A stretch of DNA of 64,000 nucleotides from Sapria himalayana (GCA_029783825.1 JAREIK010001331.1:124137-188136); one strand, 5' to 3'; shown: positions 49,336-64,000, counted from the first letter of the stretch. Translations and numbers: made by a program. Notes: a model not told the origin generated them from the sequence alone.

Positions 49336-52300
49336 GGGTTTGGTAGTTTAGTAATTTAAGTATTTAGGTATTTTGTGGTTTATAAGTTTTATTTAAATAA
49401 TTAAATAACAAAAAAAATTATTTTTATGATTTTTTCTCATTTTCAAGGTTATAACCATTGAAAATATTATAATTTTTAATTTTTTTTAAAATGTTAATAC
49501 AATATTTAATTATAATAATCATAAAAATTAAATATCAGGTAAATTCAATACAAATAATTTTATTGATCGATGTTATAATACTAATCATAAAATTGATTAA
49601 TAAACTATTATTAATAAGATATATATTAATTAAAATATATTTGCAAAACATAAAACAATTCAAAATCAAAGTAAAATATATTACTAAATAATAATTTTTT
49701 ATTTTAAAATTTTTGATTCTTTTAATAAGTTATAAATTTTTTTGATGAAGATAAATTTTTAAATTATATTTGTCTCATTCATAATTTTATTTTACAATTA
49801 ATGTTTTTATAAAAATAAACTAATAAATAATTAAAATGAATATTAAAATTTTTATGAATACAAATAAAAATGAGATTTATGATTAATTATTTAGGGTATA
49901 CCGGTTTAATGGTTTAAGTATTTAGGAGTTTAGGAGTTTAGTGATTTAAGTTTTTAGGCATTTAGTAATTTATATGTTTTATTTAAATAATGAAATAACA
50001 AAAAAATTATTTTTCAAAATTTTTATCAATTTTGAAGGTAATAACATTTATAAATATAATAATTTTTAATTTTTTCTCAAATGCGAATACAATATTTAGT
50101 TATAATAAACTTAATAAGTATATATCATGTAAATTAAAAATAAACAATTTTATTGATAGATATTAATAAACTAAATATAAATATAAATATAATAATGATC
50201 AAAAAATAAATTAATAAACTATTATTTATTGATAGATATTTATATATTATTTATAAATAATTAAATTTTTAAAGATGGTTTAAAAGTTTAATTATTTAAT
50301 GGTTTTGGGGTTTTGGGGTTTAGGAGTTTAATGATTTAAGCGTTTAGGCATTTAGTAGTTTATAGGTTTTATATAGACAATAAAATAACAAAAAATTTAT
50401 TTTTGTGATTTTATCTCATTTTCAAAGATGATAACCTTTAAAAATATAATAATTTTTAAATTATTTTCAAATGTAAATATAATATTTAGTTATAATAATC
50501 TTAATAATTATATATCATGTAAATTCAATATAAACAATTTTATTGATAAATATTCTAATAATGATCAAAAAATAAATTAATAATCTATTTTTAATAAGAT
50601 AGATATCAATTAAAATATAATTACAAACCCTAAAATGATTCAGAAGCAAAGCAAAATATATTACTATATAATAATTTTTTGTTTAATTTTTTTTTTACTT
50701 TTAAAAAGTTTATCTATAATTTTTTGATGAAAAATAATTTATATAAATTATTTTTGTCTAGCTCAATTTATTCTGTAATTATAATTTATTTTAAAATTAA
50801 CAAATAAATAATTAAAATGAATATTTAAAATTATAATGAAAAAAAAATGAGATTTATTATTTATTATTTAAGGATAGTGTTTTAATTTAAATTAGATCTA
50901 TCTCACTAATAATTTATTTTGTAATTAATATTTCTATAAAAATAAATTTATAAATAATTAAAATAAAAATGAGATTTATGAATTATTATTAATGTATACT
51001 AGTTTAACGGTTTAAGTATTTAGAGGTTTTTTCATTTATGATTTTATCGATTTATGTTTTAGGCATTTAGTGTTTTATATGTTTTATTTAAAAAAATAAA
51101 ATATCAAATAAATTTGCTATAATTTTTTATCATTTTAATAGGTTTTAATCTTTGAAAATATAATAATATTTAAAATTTTTTGAAATGTGAATACAATACT
51201 TAGTTATAATAATATTAATAATTATATATCATATAAATTCCATAAACAATTTTATTGATATATATTATAATAATGATCAAAATTAAATTTATAAACTATT
51301 GATATTAAGATAGATATTAATTAAAAATAATTACAAAACCCAAATTGATTTAAAATTATAGTAAAATATATTTCTGGATAAAAATTTTTTATTTTTAAAT
51401 TTTTACTTCTTTTATAAGCATATATATTTTTTAAAATTATATTTGTTGCACTAATAATTTATTTCATAATAAATATTTCTATAAAAATAATCTAATAAAT
51501 AATTAAAATGAATATTTAAAATTATAATAAATAGAATTAAAAATTAGATTTATTAATTATTAAGTAGTATATAGTAGTTTAATGGTTTATGTATTTTTTT
51601 ATTACTGGGTTTAGGAGTTTATTAAATTCAAATGTGTATGCATTTAGTGGTTTATAGGTGTCATTTATAAAAAAATATCAAAAAAATTATTTTTTAAATT
51701 TTTTGATATTTTCAAAGGTTATAACCTTTGAAAATATCAAAATATTTAAAATTTTTTCAAAAGTGAATACTATATTTAGTTATAATAATCATTATATTTA
51801 TATATCATATAAATTCAATATAAATATTTGTATTGATAAATATTCTAATAATGATCAAAGAATAAATTAATAATCTATTATTAATAAGATAGATATCAAT
51901 TTAAATATAATTACAAAATCTAAAATTATTCAGAAACAAAGCAAAATATATTACTATATAATAATTTTTTGTTTCGAATTTTTTTTTCTTTTAAAAAGTT
52001 TATCTATATTTTTTTGATGAAAAATAATTATATAAATTATATTTGTCTAATTCAATTTTATTATTTAATTAATAAATATATAAAAATAAATGAATAAATA
52101 ATTAAAATGAATATTTTAAATTATAATCAAAAAAAATAATATTGAGATTTATTATTTATTATTTACGGCATACCGGTTTTAAATGATTATCTATTTAGGG
52201 TTTTCGAGATTTTGGAGTTATTGATTTAAGTATTTACTCATTTAGTGGTTTATAGAATTTATTTAAACAATGAAATAACATAAAAATTATTTTTGTTATT

Positions 52301-52772
52301 TTTTCATATTTTCATAGGTTATAACATTTGAAAATATAATAATTTTAAAATTTTTTTAAAAAAATAATAAAATATTTAGTAATAATAATAATAATAATTA
52401 TATATAATATAAACTAATTATAAATAATTTTATTGATAGATATGATATCAATTATCGAAAAATAAATTAATAAACTATTATTAATATGATAAATATAAAT
52501 CAAAATATAATTACAAAACCTAAAATGATTCAAAATCAAAGTAAAATTTATTACTAAATAGTAATTTTTTGGTTTTAAATTTTTACTTCTTTTTATAAGA
52601 TTATATTTTTTTTTATTAAAAGTAAATTATTAATATTATATTTGTTTGACTAATTATTTATTTTGTAATTAATATTTATATAAAAAATAAACTAATAAAT
52701 ATTTAAAATGAATATATTAAAATTATAATGAATACAAATTAAAATGAGATTTAAGATTTATTATTGATGTAT
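49336..52772 (+). repeat. Satellite array, block 9
   Basis: Cores start near 49439, 50029, 50420, 51133, 51709 (perfect, part of a 42-bp palindrome) and 52309. Collinear with 8.78-11.62 kb, including the short monomer and AAATATAAAT expansion near 50165-50200 (9600 in block 2), plus one extra monomer around 51450-52040. Confidence 0.92.
51701..51742. other. 42-bp perfect palindrome
   Basis: The left half is TTTTGATATTTTCAAAGGTT plus A; the right half is its exact reverse complement, with no loop. It is the longest extension of the satellite dyad I found and could extrude as a 21-bp-stem cruciform. Confidence 0.95.
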
Positions 52773-53334
52773 ATGTAATTTATTTTTTGATAATCTGTTT
52801 GTATAACCTAATATTTTTTTATTTAAATATTTTTATGTAAGTGCAGGAAAGGAAATATTAAGTAGCCGGGGATGTAGCAGTAGCAGAATAATGGAGGGCT
52901 CACTGACAGGACAGTGGGCCGGAATTGGAGCAGAGCCTGACCAGTCTCATGATCCGGCCCGCACTGGTTAAATGAACCGAGAGAAATTTTAATATAAAAT
53001 GTTTTGTAATTTATTTTCGGGTGGCTGTTTTTGGACCCATGAAACTGTTCATCGTCTCTTCTCTTCTCTTTGTGCAATTTATCACGACTAATTTGAGTGG
53101 TACATACTGCAAGACATTTCTGTTGCTTTAATCTATAACGCATAAGCATTTTCTGGCGGATTTAGCTAGTCATACTAAGCGACTAGACAACCCCATTATT
53201 TTCGGTGTTTATTTTTCTTTTTTTTTATTCTATCATGGATGGTTGCTGAATTGGGATATATATATTGCATATTTTCTATTGTTTATATGTTTCTGTATCT
53301 CAATCTCACTACCGTGGAAGCACAATTGTCCAAC
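52773..53334 (+). repeat. Insert B, copy 3
   Basis: Single copy of insert B in the same satellite context as B2. The start-like ACCATGG is changed to ACCGTGG, the hairpin arms are mismatched and the TA run is short. Only one B is present here against two at 11.6-13.5 kb, so the tandem duplication was either gained there or lost here. Confidence 0.65.
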
Positions 53335-55650
53335 AATTATATATGTTATACCGGTTTAATGGATCGATTATTTAGAAGTTTTTTCATTTAGGAGATTAGT
53401 AATTTATGTTTTTATCATTTAGTGGTATATAGGTTTTATTTATATAATAAAAATTAATTTTTTTTTTGATTTTTTTAGATTTTCAAAGGTTATAACCTTT
53501 AAAAATAAAATAATTTTTAAAATCCTTTAAATGTGAATACCAGGTATAATTATATTTATCTTATTAATTATATATCATATAAATTCAATATAAATAATTT
53601 TAATGATAGATATTATAATAATGATCAAAAATTAAATTAATAAACTATTATTAATAATATAAATATTAATTAAAATATATTTACATAATACAAAATGATT
53701 CAAAATCAAATAAAAATATATTACTAAATAATAATATTTAATTTTTAAATTTTTCCATCTTTTTATAAGCTTATATTTTCTTATGATTAAAAATAAATTA
53801 TTTAAATAATATCTGTCTCACTCGAAATTTATTTTGTAATTAATTTTTCTAAAAATTAAAATATAAATAATTAAAATGAATATTTAAAATTATAATAAAT
53901 AGAAATAAAAATTAGATTTATTATTTATTAAGTAGTATACAGTTGTTATAAGGGTTATGAATTTAGGGGTTTGGGGTTTTATGAGCAACAGATTTAAGTA
54001 AGTAAACATTTAGTGGTCTATAGTTTTTATTTAAAAAAGAAATAACAAAAAATTTATTTTTTTTATTCTTTCTCATATTTTAAGATTAAAACATTTGAAA
54101 ATATAATAATTTTTAGATTTTTTTCAAAAGTGAATACAATATTTATTTATAATAATATTAATAATTATATATCATATAAATTCAATATAAATAATTTTAT
54201 TCATAGATATTTTAATAATTATCAAAAAATAAATTAAAAATCTATTATGAATAAGATTGATATTACTTAAAATATAATATCAAAACCTAAAATGATTCAA
54301 AAGTAAAGTAAAATATTTTACTTAATAATAATTATTTGTTTTTAAATTTTTATTCTTTTTATAAGCTTATCTATTTTTTGATGAAAAATAATTTTTATAA
54401 ATTATATTTTTAACTCATAATTTATTTTATAATTAATATATATATATAAATAAAATACTTAACAATCAAAATGAATTTTTTAAATTATAATGAAAACAAA
54501 TAAAAATGAGATTTATTAATTATTATTTAGGGTATACCAGTTTAAAGGATTATCTATATAGGGGTATCGGGATTTTGTAGTTTAGTGATTTAAGTATTTA
54601 GGCATTTAATGATTTATAGGTTTTATTTAAATAATGAAATAACAAATAAAAATATTTTTTTTATTTTTTCACATGTTCAAAGGTTACAACCTTTGAAAAT
54701 ATAAAAATTTTAAAACTTTTTTCAAAAGTGAATACAATATTTAGTTATAATAATTATTAAATTTATATATCATATAAATTCAATATAAACATTTTTATTG
54801 ATAAATATTCGAATAATGATCAAAAAATAAATTAATAATCTATTATTAATAAATTAGATATCAATTAAAATATAATTACAAAACGTAAAATGATTCAGAA
54901 ACAAAGCAAAATATATTACTATATAATATTTTTTTGTTTTTAATTTTTTTATTCTTTTATAAAGTTTATCTATATTTTTTTGTTGAAAAATAATTTATAT
55001 AAATTATATTTTTAAAACATATAATTTATTTTGTAATTAATATTTATATAAAAATAAAAAAATAAATAATTAAAATGAATATTTAAAATTATAATGAAAC
55101 AAATAAAAATGAGATTTATTATTTATTATTTAGAAAATACTTGTTTAAAAAATTTATCTATTTAGGGTTTTCGAGATATAGAAGTTATTGATTTAAGTAT
55201 TTAGGCATTTAATAGTTTATAGGTTTTATTCAAACAATGAAATAACAAAAAATTTATTTTTTATATTTTTTCAAATTTTGAAAGGTTATAACATTTGAAA
55301 ATATAATAATTTTAAAATTTTTTAAAAATGTGAATACAATATTTATTAATAATAAATATTATAACTATATATAATATAAACTAAATATAAACAATTTTAT
55401 TGATAGATATTATATCAATTATCAAAAAATAAATTAATAAACTAATATTAATATGATAGATATAAATTAAAATATAAATAAAAAACCTAAAATGATTCAA
55501 AATCAATGTAAAATTTATTACTAAATAATAATCTTTTTTTAGTTTTTTCATTATTTTATAAGCTTATATGTTTTTTTGATAAAAAATATATTTTTTAAAT
55601 TATATTTGTATCACTCATAATTTATTAATAGATAATATAATAATTATTGC
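53335..55650 (+). repeat. Satellite array, block 10
   Basis: Cores start near 53480, 54076, 54674 and 55276. Closely collinear with 13.53-15.83 kb, including the GGGGTATCG subtype at 54555 (14760 in block 3) and the TTTTCGAGAT subtype at 55170 (15380). Collinearity stops at the third orientation switch. Confidence 0.92.
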
Positions 55651-55655
55651 AAAAC
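55626..55655. other. Array orientation switch (plus to minus)
   Basis: Plus-reading tail sequence (CACTCATAATTTATT) is followed by a short fragment resembling another plus-strand monomer region (AATAGATAATATAATAATTA) and then by minus-reading satellite from about 55650. The small intervening fragment suggests a complex join rather than a simple inversion. Confidence 0.8.
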
Positions 55656-58600
55656 AAATAATTATTATATAGTAATATATTTTATTTTGCTTATGAATCA
55701 ATTTAGGATTTGTAATTATATTTTAATTGATATCAATCTTTTTTATAATAGATTATTTATTTATTCTTTGATCATTATTAGAATAATTATCAATAAAATT
55801 GGTTATATTGAATTTATATGATATATAAATATAATGATTATTATAACTAAATATTATATTCACTTTTGAAAAAAATTTAAAAATTATTATATTTTCAAAG
55901 GTTATAACCTTAAAAAATGAGATAAAATAATAAAAATAATTTTTTTGTTATTTCATTTTTTAAATAAAACCTATAGATCATTAAATGCTTACTTACCTAA
56001 ATCAGTAAGCTCATAAATCCCGAAACCCCTAAATAGATAAACCTTTTAACAGATATATACTACGTAATAAATAATAAATCTCATTTTTATTTTTATTTAT
56101 TATAATTTTATATATTCATTTTAATTATTTATAGTTTAATTTTTTAGATAAATTAATTACAAAATAAATTTCGAGTGAGACAAATATTTGTTAAATAATT
56201 TATTTTAATAAAAAAAATATAAGCTTATAAAAAGAAGGAAAATTTTAAAAATTAAATATTATTATTTAGTAATATATTTTGATTTGATTTTGAATCATTT
56301 TGTGTTATGTAAATATATTTTAATTAATATTTATATTATTAAAAATAGTTTATTAATTTAATTTTTAATCAATATTTATTATATCTATCATTAAAATTAT
56401 TTATATTGAATTTATATGATATATAATTAGTAGGATTAATATAATTATACATGATATTCACATTTCAAAAATTTTAAAAATTATTTTATTTTCAAAGGTT
56501 ATAACCTTTGAAAATCAGAAAAAATCAAAAATAGAATTTTAAATTTTTATTATATAAATAAAACCTATATACCACTAAATGCCTAAAAACACAAATTGCT
56601 AAACTCCTAAACGACAAATCTCCTAAATAATCAAACCATTAAACTGGTATACCATATATAATAAATCTAAAATCTCATTTTAATTTGTATTCATTATAAT
56701 TTTAAATATTCGTTTTAATTATTTTTTAGTTTATTTTTTATAGAAATATCAATCACAAAATAAATAATGAGAGAGAAAAATATAATTTTAATAATTTATT
56801 TTTTATCTAAAAAAAATAAGCTTATATAAAGAAGTAAAAATTTAGAAATAAAAAATTATTATTTAGTAATATATTTTACTTTGATTTTGAATCATTATAT
56901 ATAGGTTTCACAATTATATTTTAATTACGATCAATCTTATTAATAATAGTTTATTAATTTATTATTTGATCATTTTTTATAATATCGAATAATAAAATTA
57001 CTTATATTCAATTAAAATGTCATATAATTATTAAGTTATTATAACTAAATATTATATTTTAATTGGAAAAAAATTTTAAAATTATTATATTTTCAAAGGT
57101 TATAAACTTTAAAAATGATAAAAAATCACAAAAATAATTTTTTTATTATTTTATTATTTAAATAAAATTTATAAACCACTAAATGCCTAAACATTTAAAT
57201 CTCTAGAGTCATAAACCACAAAACCCCCTAAATACTTAAACCATTAAACTTATATAACCTTAATAATAAATAATAATTCTCATTTTTATTTGTATTCATT
57301 ATAATTTTAAATATTCATTTTAATTATTTTTTAGTTTATTTTTATAGAAATATTAATTACAAAATAAATAATGAGTGAGACAGATATAATTTAAATAAAT
57401 TATTTTTTATGAAAAAAAATAAGCTTATAAAAATAAACAAAATTTCAAAAATTTAAAATTTTGTTTAGTAATATTATTTACTTTGATTTTGAATTATTTT
57501 GGGTTCTACAAATATATTTTAATTAATATTTATCTTATAAATAATAGTTTATTAATTTATTTTTTTATCATTTTTATAATATATATTAATACATTTTTTT
57601 ATATTGAATCTACAACAAATATAATTATTAAGATTATTATAACTAAGTATTGTATTCATATTTTAGAACTATTAAAAAATTATTATATTTTCAAAGGTGA
57701 TATCCTTTGAAAATCACAAAAATTAATAAAAATAAATTTTTTGTTATTTCATTGATTAAATAAACCCTATAAACACGAAAATGTGTAAATATATAAATCA
57801 ATAAACTCCTTAACACAAAACCTCAAAAAACTTAAACAATTAAATAGTTATACCCTAAATGTTAAATCATAAATATCATTTTTATTAGTATTCATTTAAT
57901 TTTAAATATACATTTTATTTATTTATTAGTTTAATTTTATAGAAATATAAATTAAAAAATAAATTATTAGTCAAACAAATATAATTTAAATAATTTATTT
58001 TTCATCAAAAAATATATAGGCTTATAAATGGATACAAAAATTTAAAAATTTAAAATTAATATTTAGTAAAATATTTCACTTTGATTTTGAGTCATTTTAG
58101 GTTTTGCAAATATATTTTAAACAATATTTATCTTATTAATAATTGGTTATTACTTTTTTATGATCATTATTATAATAAATATCAATAAAATAGTTTATAT
58201 TGAATTTATATTATATATAATTATGATGATTATTATAACTTCATATTGTATTCACTTTTAAAAAAATTTAAAAATTATTATATTTTCAAAGGTTATAACC
58301 ATCAAAAATGAGAAAAAATAAAGAAAAAATTTTTTTTGTTAATTTATTTTTTATAAAAAACCTATAAACCACTAAATGACTAACTACTAAAATGATTAAA
58401 CTCCTAAACCCCGAATCCCATAAATTCTTAAAACATTAAATTAGTATAGTCTAAATAATAAATCATAAATCTCAGTTTTATTAGTATTCATTATAATTTT
58501 AAATATTCATTTTAATTATTTATCAGTTTATTTTTATAGAAATATTAATTACAAAATAAATTATTAGTGAGACATATTTAATTTAAATAATTTATTTTTC

Positions 58601-61600
58601 ATCAAAAAAAATGCTCATAAAAGAGGCAAAATTTTAAAAATAAGAAATTATTATTTAATAATATATCTTATTTTAATTTTGAATCTTTTTAGATTTAACA
58701 ATTATATTATAATTTATATCATTCTTATAAATACAAGTTTATTAATTTATTTATTGATCATTATTATAATATCTTTCAATAAATTATTTATATTGAGTTG
58801 ACATTATATATAATTATTAAGATTAGTATAACAAATATTATATTCACATTTAAAAAAAATTAAAAATTATTTTATTTTCAAAGGTTATAACCTTCAAAAA
58901 TTAAGAAAAAACAAAAAATTAAATTTTTTGTTTTTTCATTTTAAAAAAAAACTATAAATCACTAAATGTCTAAACAATTAAATAACGAAACTCCTAAAAC
59001 ACAAAACACCTAAATACTTAAACTATTAAACTGGTATATCCTTAATAAAAAATAATAAATCTTAATTTTATATGTATTCATTATAATTTTAAATATTCAT
59101 TTTAATTATTTAGTTTATTATTATAGAATTATAAATTACAAAATAAATTATGAGTAAGTCAAATATAATTTAAATAATTTATTTTTAATAACAAAAATAT
59201 AAACTTATAAAAAAAGCAAAACATTAAAAAAAATTATTATTTAGTAATATATTTTACTTTGATTTTAATAAATTTAGATTTTGTAAATATTTTTTAAATA
59301 ATAACTATTTTATTAATAATAGTTTATTAATTTATTTTGTGATCATAGTTATAATATCTAACAATATAATTATTTATATTGAATTTAAATGAATTATAAT
59401 TATGAAGATTATAATAAATAAATATTATATTTACATTTGAAAAAAATTTAACAATTATTATATTTTCAAAGGATATAATCATCAAAAATTAAAAAAAAAA
59501 TAATAAAAATAAATTTTTTGCTATATCATTGTTTAAATTAAACATATAAACCACTAAATTCCTAAACACTTAAACATCTAAACTCCTAAACACAAAAGCC
59601 CCTAAATACGTAAACCTTAAAACTCGTAAACCTTAAATATAATTTAAATAATTTATTAAAATATTAATTACAAAATAAATTATGAGTGATACAAATATAA
59701 TTTAAATAATTTAATTTTCATCAAAAAAAATATAATAGCTTATTAAAATAAGCAAAAACTAGAAAACAAATATTTTTATTTAGTAATAAATTTTACTTGG
59801 ATTTTGAATAAATTTAGGTTTTGCAATTATATTTTAATTTATATCCATCATAATAATAATAACATATTAATTTATTTTTTGATAATTGATATCATATCTA
59901 TCAATAAAATTTTTTATATTTAGTTTATATTATATATAATTTTAAATGATTATTATTACTAAATAATTTATTCACATTTTTAAAAAATTTTAAAATTATT
60001 ATATTGTCAAAGGTAATAACCTTTGAAAATGTCAAAAAATATCAAAAATGATTTTTTTGTTATTTCATTGTACAAACAAAACCAATAAACCACTAAATGC
60101 CTAAAGCATAAATCGCTAAAGTCCTAAACGACAAAACATCTAAATACTTAAAATATTAAACTGGTATACATAAATAATAATTTATAAATCTCATTTTAAT
60201 TTTTATTCAATATAATTTTATATTTAATTTTAATTATTTATCAGTTTATTTTTATTGAAATATTAATTACAAAATAAATTATTAGTGAGATAGATATAAT
60301 TTAAATTAAATCGGTATACCCTAAATAATAAAGAATAAATCTAATTTTTTTTCAATATAATTTTAAATATTCAATTTAATTATTTATTTGTTTATTTTTA
60401 TATAAATATTAATTAAAAAATAAATTATGAGTTAGACAAATATAATTTATATAAATTATTTTTCATCAAAAAAAATATATATAAACTTATTTAAAAAATT
60501 AAAAATAAAACATTATTATATAGTAATATAGTTTGCTTTGCTTCTGAATCATTATAGGTTTTGTAATTATATTTTAATTGATATCTATCTTATTAACAAT
60601 ATTTTTTATTAATTTATTTTTTGATCATTATTAGAATATAGATCAATAATATTGTTTATATTGAATTTATATGATATATAAATATAATGATTATTATAAC
60701 TAAATATTGAATTCACATTTAAAAAAAATTTAAAAATTATTATATTTTCAATGGTTATAACCTTTGAAAATATAAAAAAATAATAAAAATAAATATTTTG
60801 TTATTTTAATTTTTAAAAAAACCTATAAACTACTTAATGCATACATAGTTAAATTAGTAAACTCCTAAAGCAAGTAATGCTTAAATAAATAAACCATTAA
60901 ACCGCTATAGACGACTAAATAATTAAGAAATATAATTTTTATTTCAATTTATTATAATTTTAAATATTTATTTTAATTATTTATTAGTTTATTTATATAT
61001 AAATTTTTATTACTAAATAATTTGTGAGTGTGACAAATATAATTTAAATAATTTATTTTTAATAAAAAAAATATATACGCTTATAAAAGAATTAAAAATT
61101 TAAAAATAAAAAATTATTATCCAATAATATTTTTTACTTTAATTTTGATTCAATTTGGGTTTTGTAAATATTTTTTAAATAATATCTATCTTAATATTAA
61201 TAGTTAATTAATTAAAATTTTGAAAATTATAATAATATCTATCAATAAAATTGTTTATATTGAATTTATATGATATATAATTATTAAAATTATTATAACT
61301 AAATATTGTATTCACATTTCAAAAAATTTTAAATATTATTATATTTTCAATGGTTATAAACTATGAAAATGACAAAAAATGTAAAATATTTTTTAGTTAT
61401 TTTGTTCTTTAAATAAAACATATAAACCACTAACTGCCTAAAAACATGAATCGCTAAACACCTATACAACAAAACCTTTAAATACTTAAACTATTAATTA
61501 GGTATACATTAATAAAAAATCATAAATCTCATTTAATTTTTATTCAGTATAATTTTAAATTTTTATTTTAATTATTTATCAGTTTATTTTTATAGAAATA

Positions 61601-64000
61601 TTAATTATAAAATAAATTATTAGTGAGACAGATATAATTTAAATTAGACCGGTATACCCTATATAATAAATAATAAATCTTATTTTTTTTCATTATTATT
61701 TTAAATATTCATTTTAATTATGTATTTGTTTATTTTTATATAAATATTAATTAAAAAATAAATTATGTGTTAGACAAATATAATTTATGTAAATTATTTT
61801 TAATCAAAAAAATATAGATAAACTTTTTTTAAAAAAAAATTACAAAACAAAAAATTATTATATAAATATATTTTGGTTTGCTTATGAATCATTTAATGTT
61901 TTGTAATTATATTTTAATTGATATCTATCTTATTAATAATATATTATTAATTTATCTTTTGATCATTATTATAATTTTAATCACTAAAATTGTTTATATT
62001 GAATTTATATAATATATAAATATAATCATTATTATAACTAAATATTGAATTCTCTTTTAAAAAAAATTTAAAATTATTATATTTTCAAAGGTTATAACCT
62101 TTGTGAATATCAAAAAATAATAAAAATAATTTTTTGTTATTTTATTTTTTAAATAAAACCTATAAATCACTAAATGGATCCTCAATTAAATCAGTATAAT
62201 TTAAAACCCCATAATACCTAAATACACAAACCATTAAACGACTATATAGTACATAATAATTAATAAATCTAATTTTTATTTCTATTTATTATAATTTTAA
62301 ATATTCATTTAATTATTTATTAGTTTATTTTTATAGAAATATTTATTACAAAATAAATAATGAGTAAGACAAATATAATTTAAATAATATACTTTTAAGA
62401 ACAAAAAATATAAACTTATAAAAAGAAGAAATAGATCAAAAATATTATTATTTAGTAATTTATTTTACTTTGATTTTGAATAAATTTAGCTTTTGCAAAT
62501 ATATTTAAAATAAAATCTATCTTATTTATAATAGTTTATTAATTTATTTTTTGATCATTAATGTAATATCTATCAATATAATTGTTTATATTGAATTTAT
62601 ATGATATATAATTATTAATATTATCAAAACTAAATATAGTATTCACATTTAAAAAAAATTAAAAATTGTTATATATTCAAAGGTTATAACCTTAAAAAAT
62701 TAGAAAAAATAAAAAAAATAAATTTTTTGTTATATCATTGTTTAAATATAATTATAAACTATTAAATACCTAAACACAAATCTCTAAACTCTTAAACCCC
62801 GAAGTCCCTAAATACTTAAACATTTAAACTCGTAAACCTTAAATATAATTTTAGTAATTTATTGAAATATTAATTACAAAATAAATTATGAGTGATACAA
62901 ATATAATTTAAATAATTTATTTTTTATCAAAAAATATATAATCTTATAAAATGAGGCAAATAATAAAAAACAAAAAGTATTATTTAGTAATAAATTTACT
63001 TTGATTTTTAATCTTTTTAGTTTTTGTAATTAAATTTTAATTTATATCTATCATATTAATAATAGTTTATTAATTTATTTTTTGATAATTGATATAATAT
63101 CTATCAATAAAATTGTTTATAATTAGTTTATATTATATATTGTTATAAATATTATTATTACTAAATATTGTATTCATATTTTTAAAAAAAATTAAAATTA
63201 TTATATTTTCAAAGGTTATAATCTTTGAAATTTTGAAAAAATATAAAAAATAATTTATTTGTTATTTCATTGTTTAAATAAAACCTATAAACCACTAAAT
63301 ACCTAAATACTTAAATGAATAACTTCTAAATCTTGAAAACCTTAAATAGATAAATTTCTTAATCAGATATATCCTAAATAATAAACAATAAATCTCATTT
63401 TTATTTTTTTCATTATAATTTTAAATATTCATTTTAATTATTTATTTGTTTATTTTTATATAAATATTAATTACAAAATAAATTATGAGTTAGACAATTA
63501 TAATTTATATAAATTATTTTTCATCAAAAAAAATATAAATAAACTTATTAAAAGAAAAAAAATTAAAAAAACAAAAAATTATTATATAATAATAATAATT
63601 TGCTATGCTTCTAAATCATTATTGGTTTTGTAATTATATTTTAATTGATATCTATCTTGTTAATAATAGATTATTAATTTATTTTTTAATCATTATTACA
63701 ATATTTATCAATAAAATTGTTTATATTGAATTTATATGATATTTAAATATAATGATTATTATGACTAAATATTGAATTCACTTTTGGAAAAAAATTTTAA
63801 AATTATTATATTTTCAAAGTTTATAACCTTTTAAAATGTGAAAAAATAATAAAAAATATTTTTTTTTGATATTTCATTGTATAAATATAACCTATAAACC
63901 ACTAAATGTCTAAACACTTAATTCAATAACTCCTAAATCTCTAAAACCCTAAATAATAAATAATAATCTTTTTAAACTGGTAACTCTCAATAATAAATAA
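55651..64000 (-). repeat. Inverted satellite array, block 11
   Basis: Fourteen cores start near 55892, 56489 (perfect), 57090, 57688, 58283, 58875, 59463, 60004, 60745, 61344, 62082, 62674, 63206 and 63811. Subtype order resembles block 5 (24.6-31.2 kb): 56030 matches 25610, 57220 matches 26800 and 59600 matches 28560. It runs off the window. No non-satellite insert was seen. Confidence 0.93.

Noticed and set aside
1..64000. A CRISPR array, because of evenly spaced palindromic repeats
   Set aside because: Spacing is about 600 bp, the spacers are themselves repeats, there are no cas genes and the context is a plant-type nuclear satellite.

Overview
The window looks like nuclear heterochromatin from a land plant. 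It is extremely A+T-rich (roughly 85-90% by eye). The only recognisable proteins are two broken copies of a plant-type hAT transposase (RICESLEEPER/ZBED-like), and degenerate 7-bp TTTAGGG-like (plant telomere type) repeats occur in the less AT-rich inserts. I found no intact host gene, no tRNA or rRNA, and no prokaryotic gene organisation. The species cannot be named from this sequence.

Most of the window is one satellite family with a monomer of about 600 bp. Short variants run about 380-480 bp and long ones about 720-750 bp. Each monomer has (i) a block of 8-bp degenerate repeats of the form TTTAGNNN, (ii) a 26-bp dyad (half-site TTTTCAAAGGTTA followed by its reverse complement) and (iii) an AT-rich tail. 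I located about 78 dyad cores by eye; eight are perfect 26-bp palindromes and one extends to 42 bp.

Layout. 1-6338: satellite, plus orientation. 6339-8778: insert A1. 8779-11622: satellite. 11623-12188: insert B1. 12189-12921: satellite. 12922-13531: insert B2, with a long (TA)n tract. 13532-19064: satellite. 19065-22753: hAT copy 1 with TIRs and an 8-bp target duplication. 22754-24584: satellite. 24585-31165: satellite, inverted. 31166-35612: satellite, plus. 35613-37593: insert A2, truncated. 37594-40775: satellite. 40776-44442: hAT copy 2, 5' truncated. 44443-46848: satellite. 46849-49335: insert A3. 49336-52772: satellite. 52773-53334: insert B3. 53335-55650: satellite. 55651-64000: satellite, inverted.

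The A, B and hAT inserts recur at the same satellite positions, so each inserted once and was then copied with the surrounding satellite by large segmental or unequal-exchange duplications, followed by deletions and at least three orientation switches (about 24585, 31165 and 55650). Nothing here works as a gene set. The features of interest are the conserved dyad, the octamer substructure, the head-to-head and tail-to-tail junctions, and the fossil record of array rearrangement.
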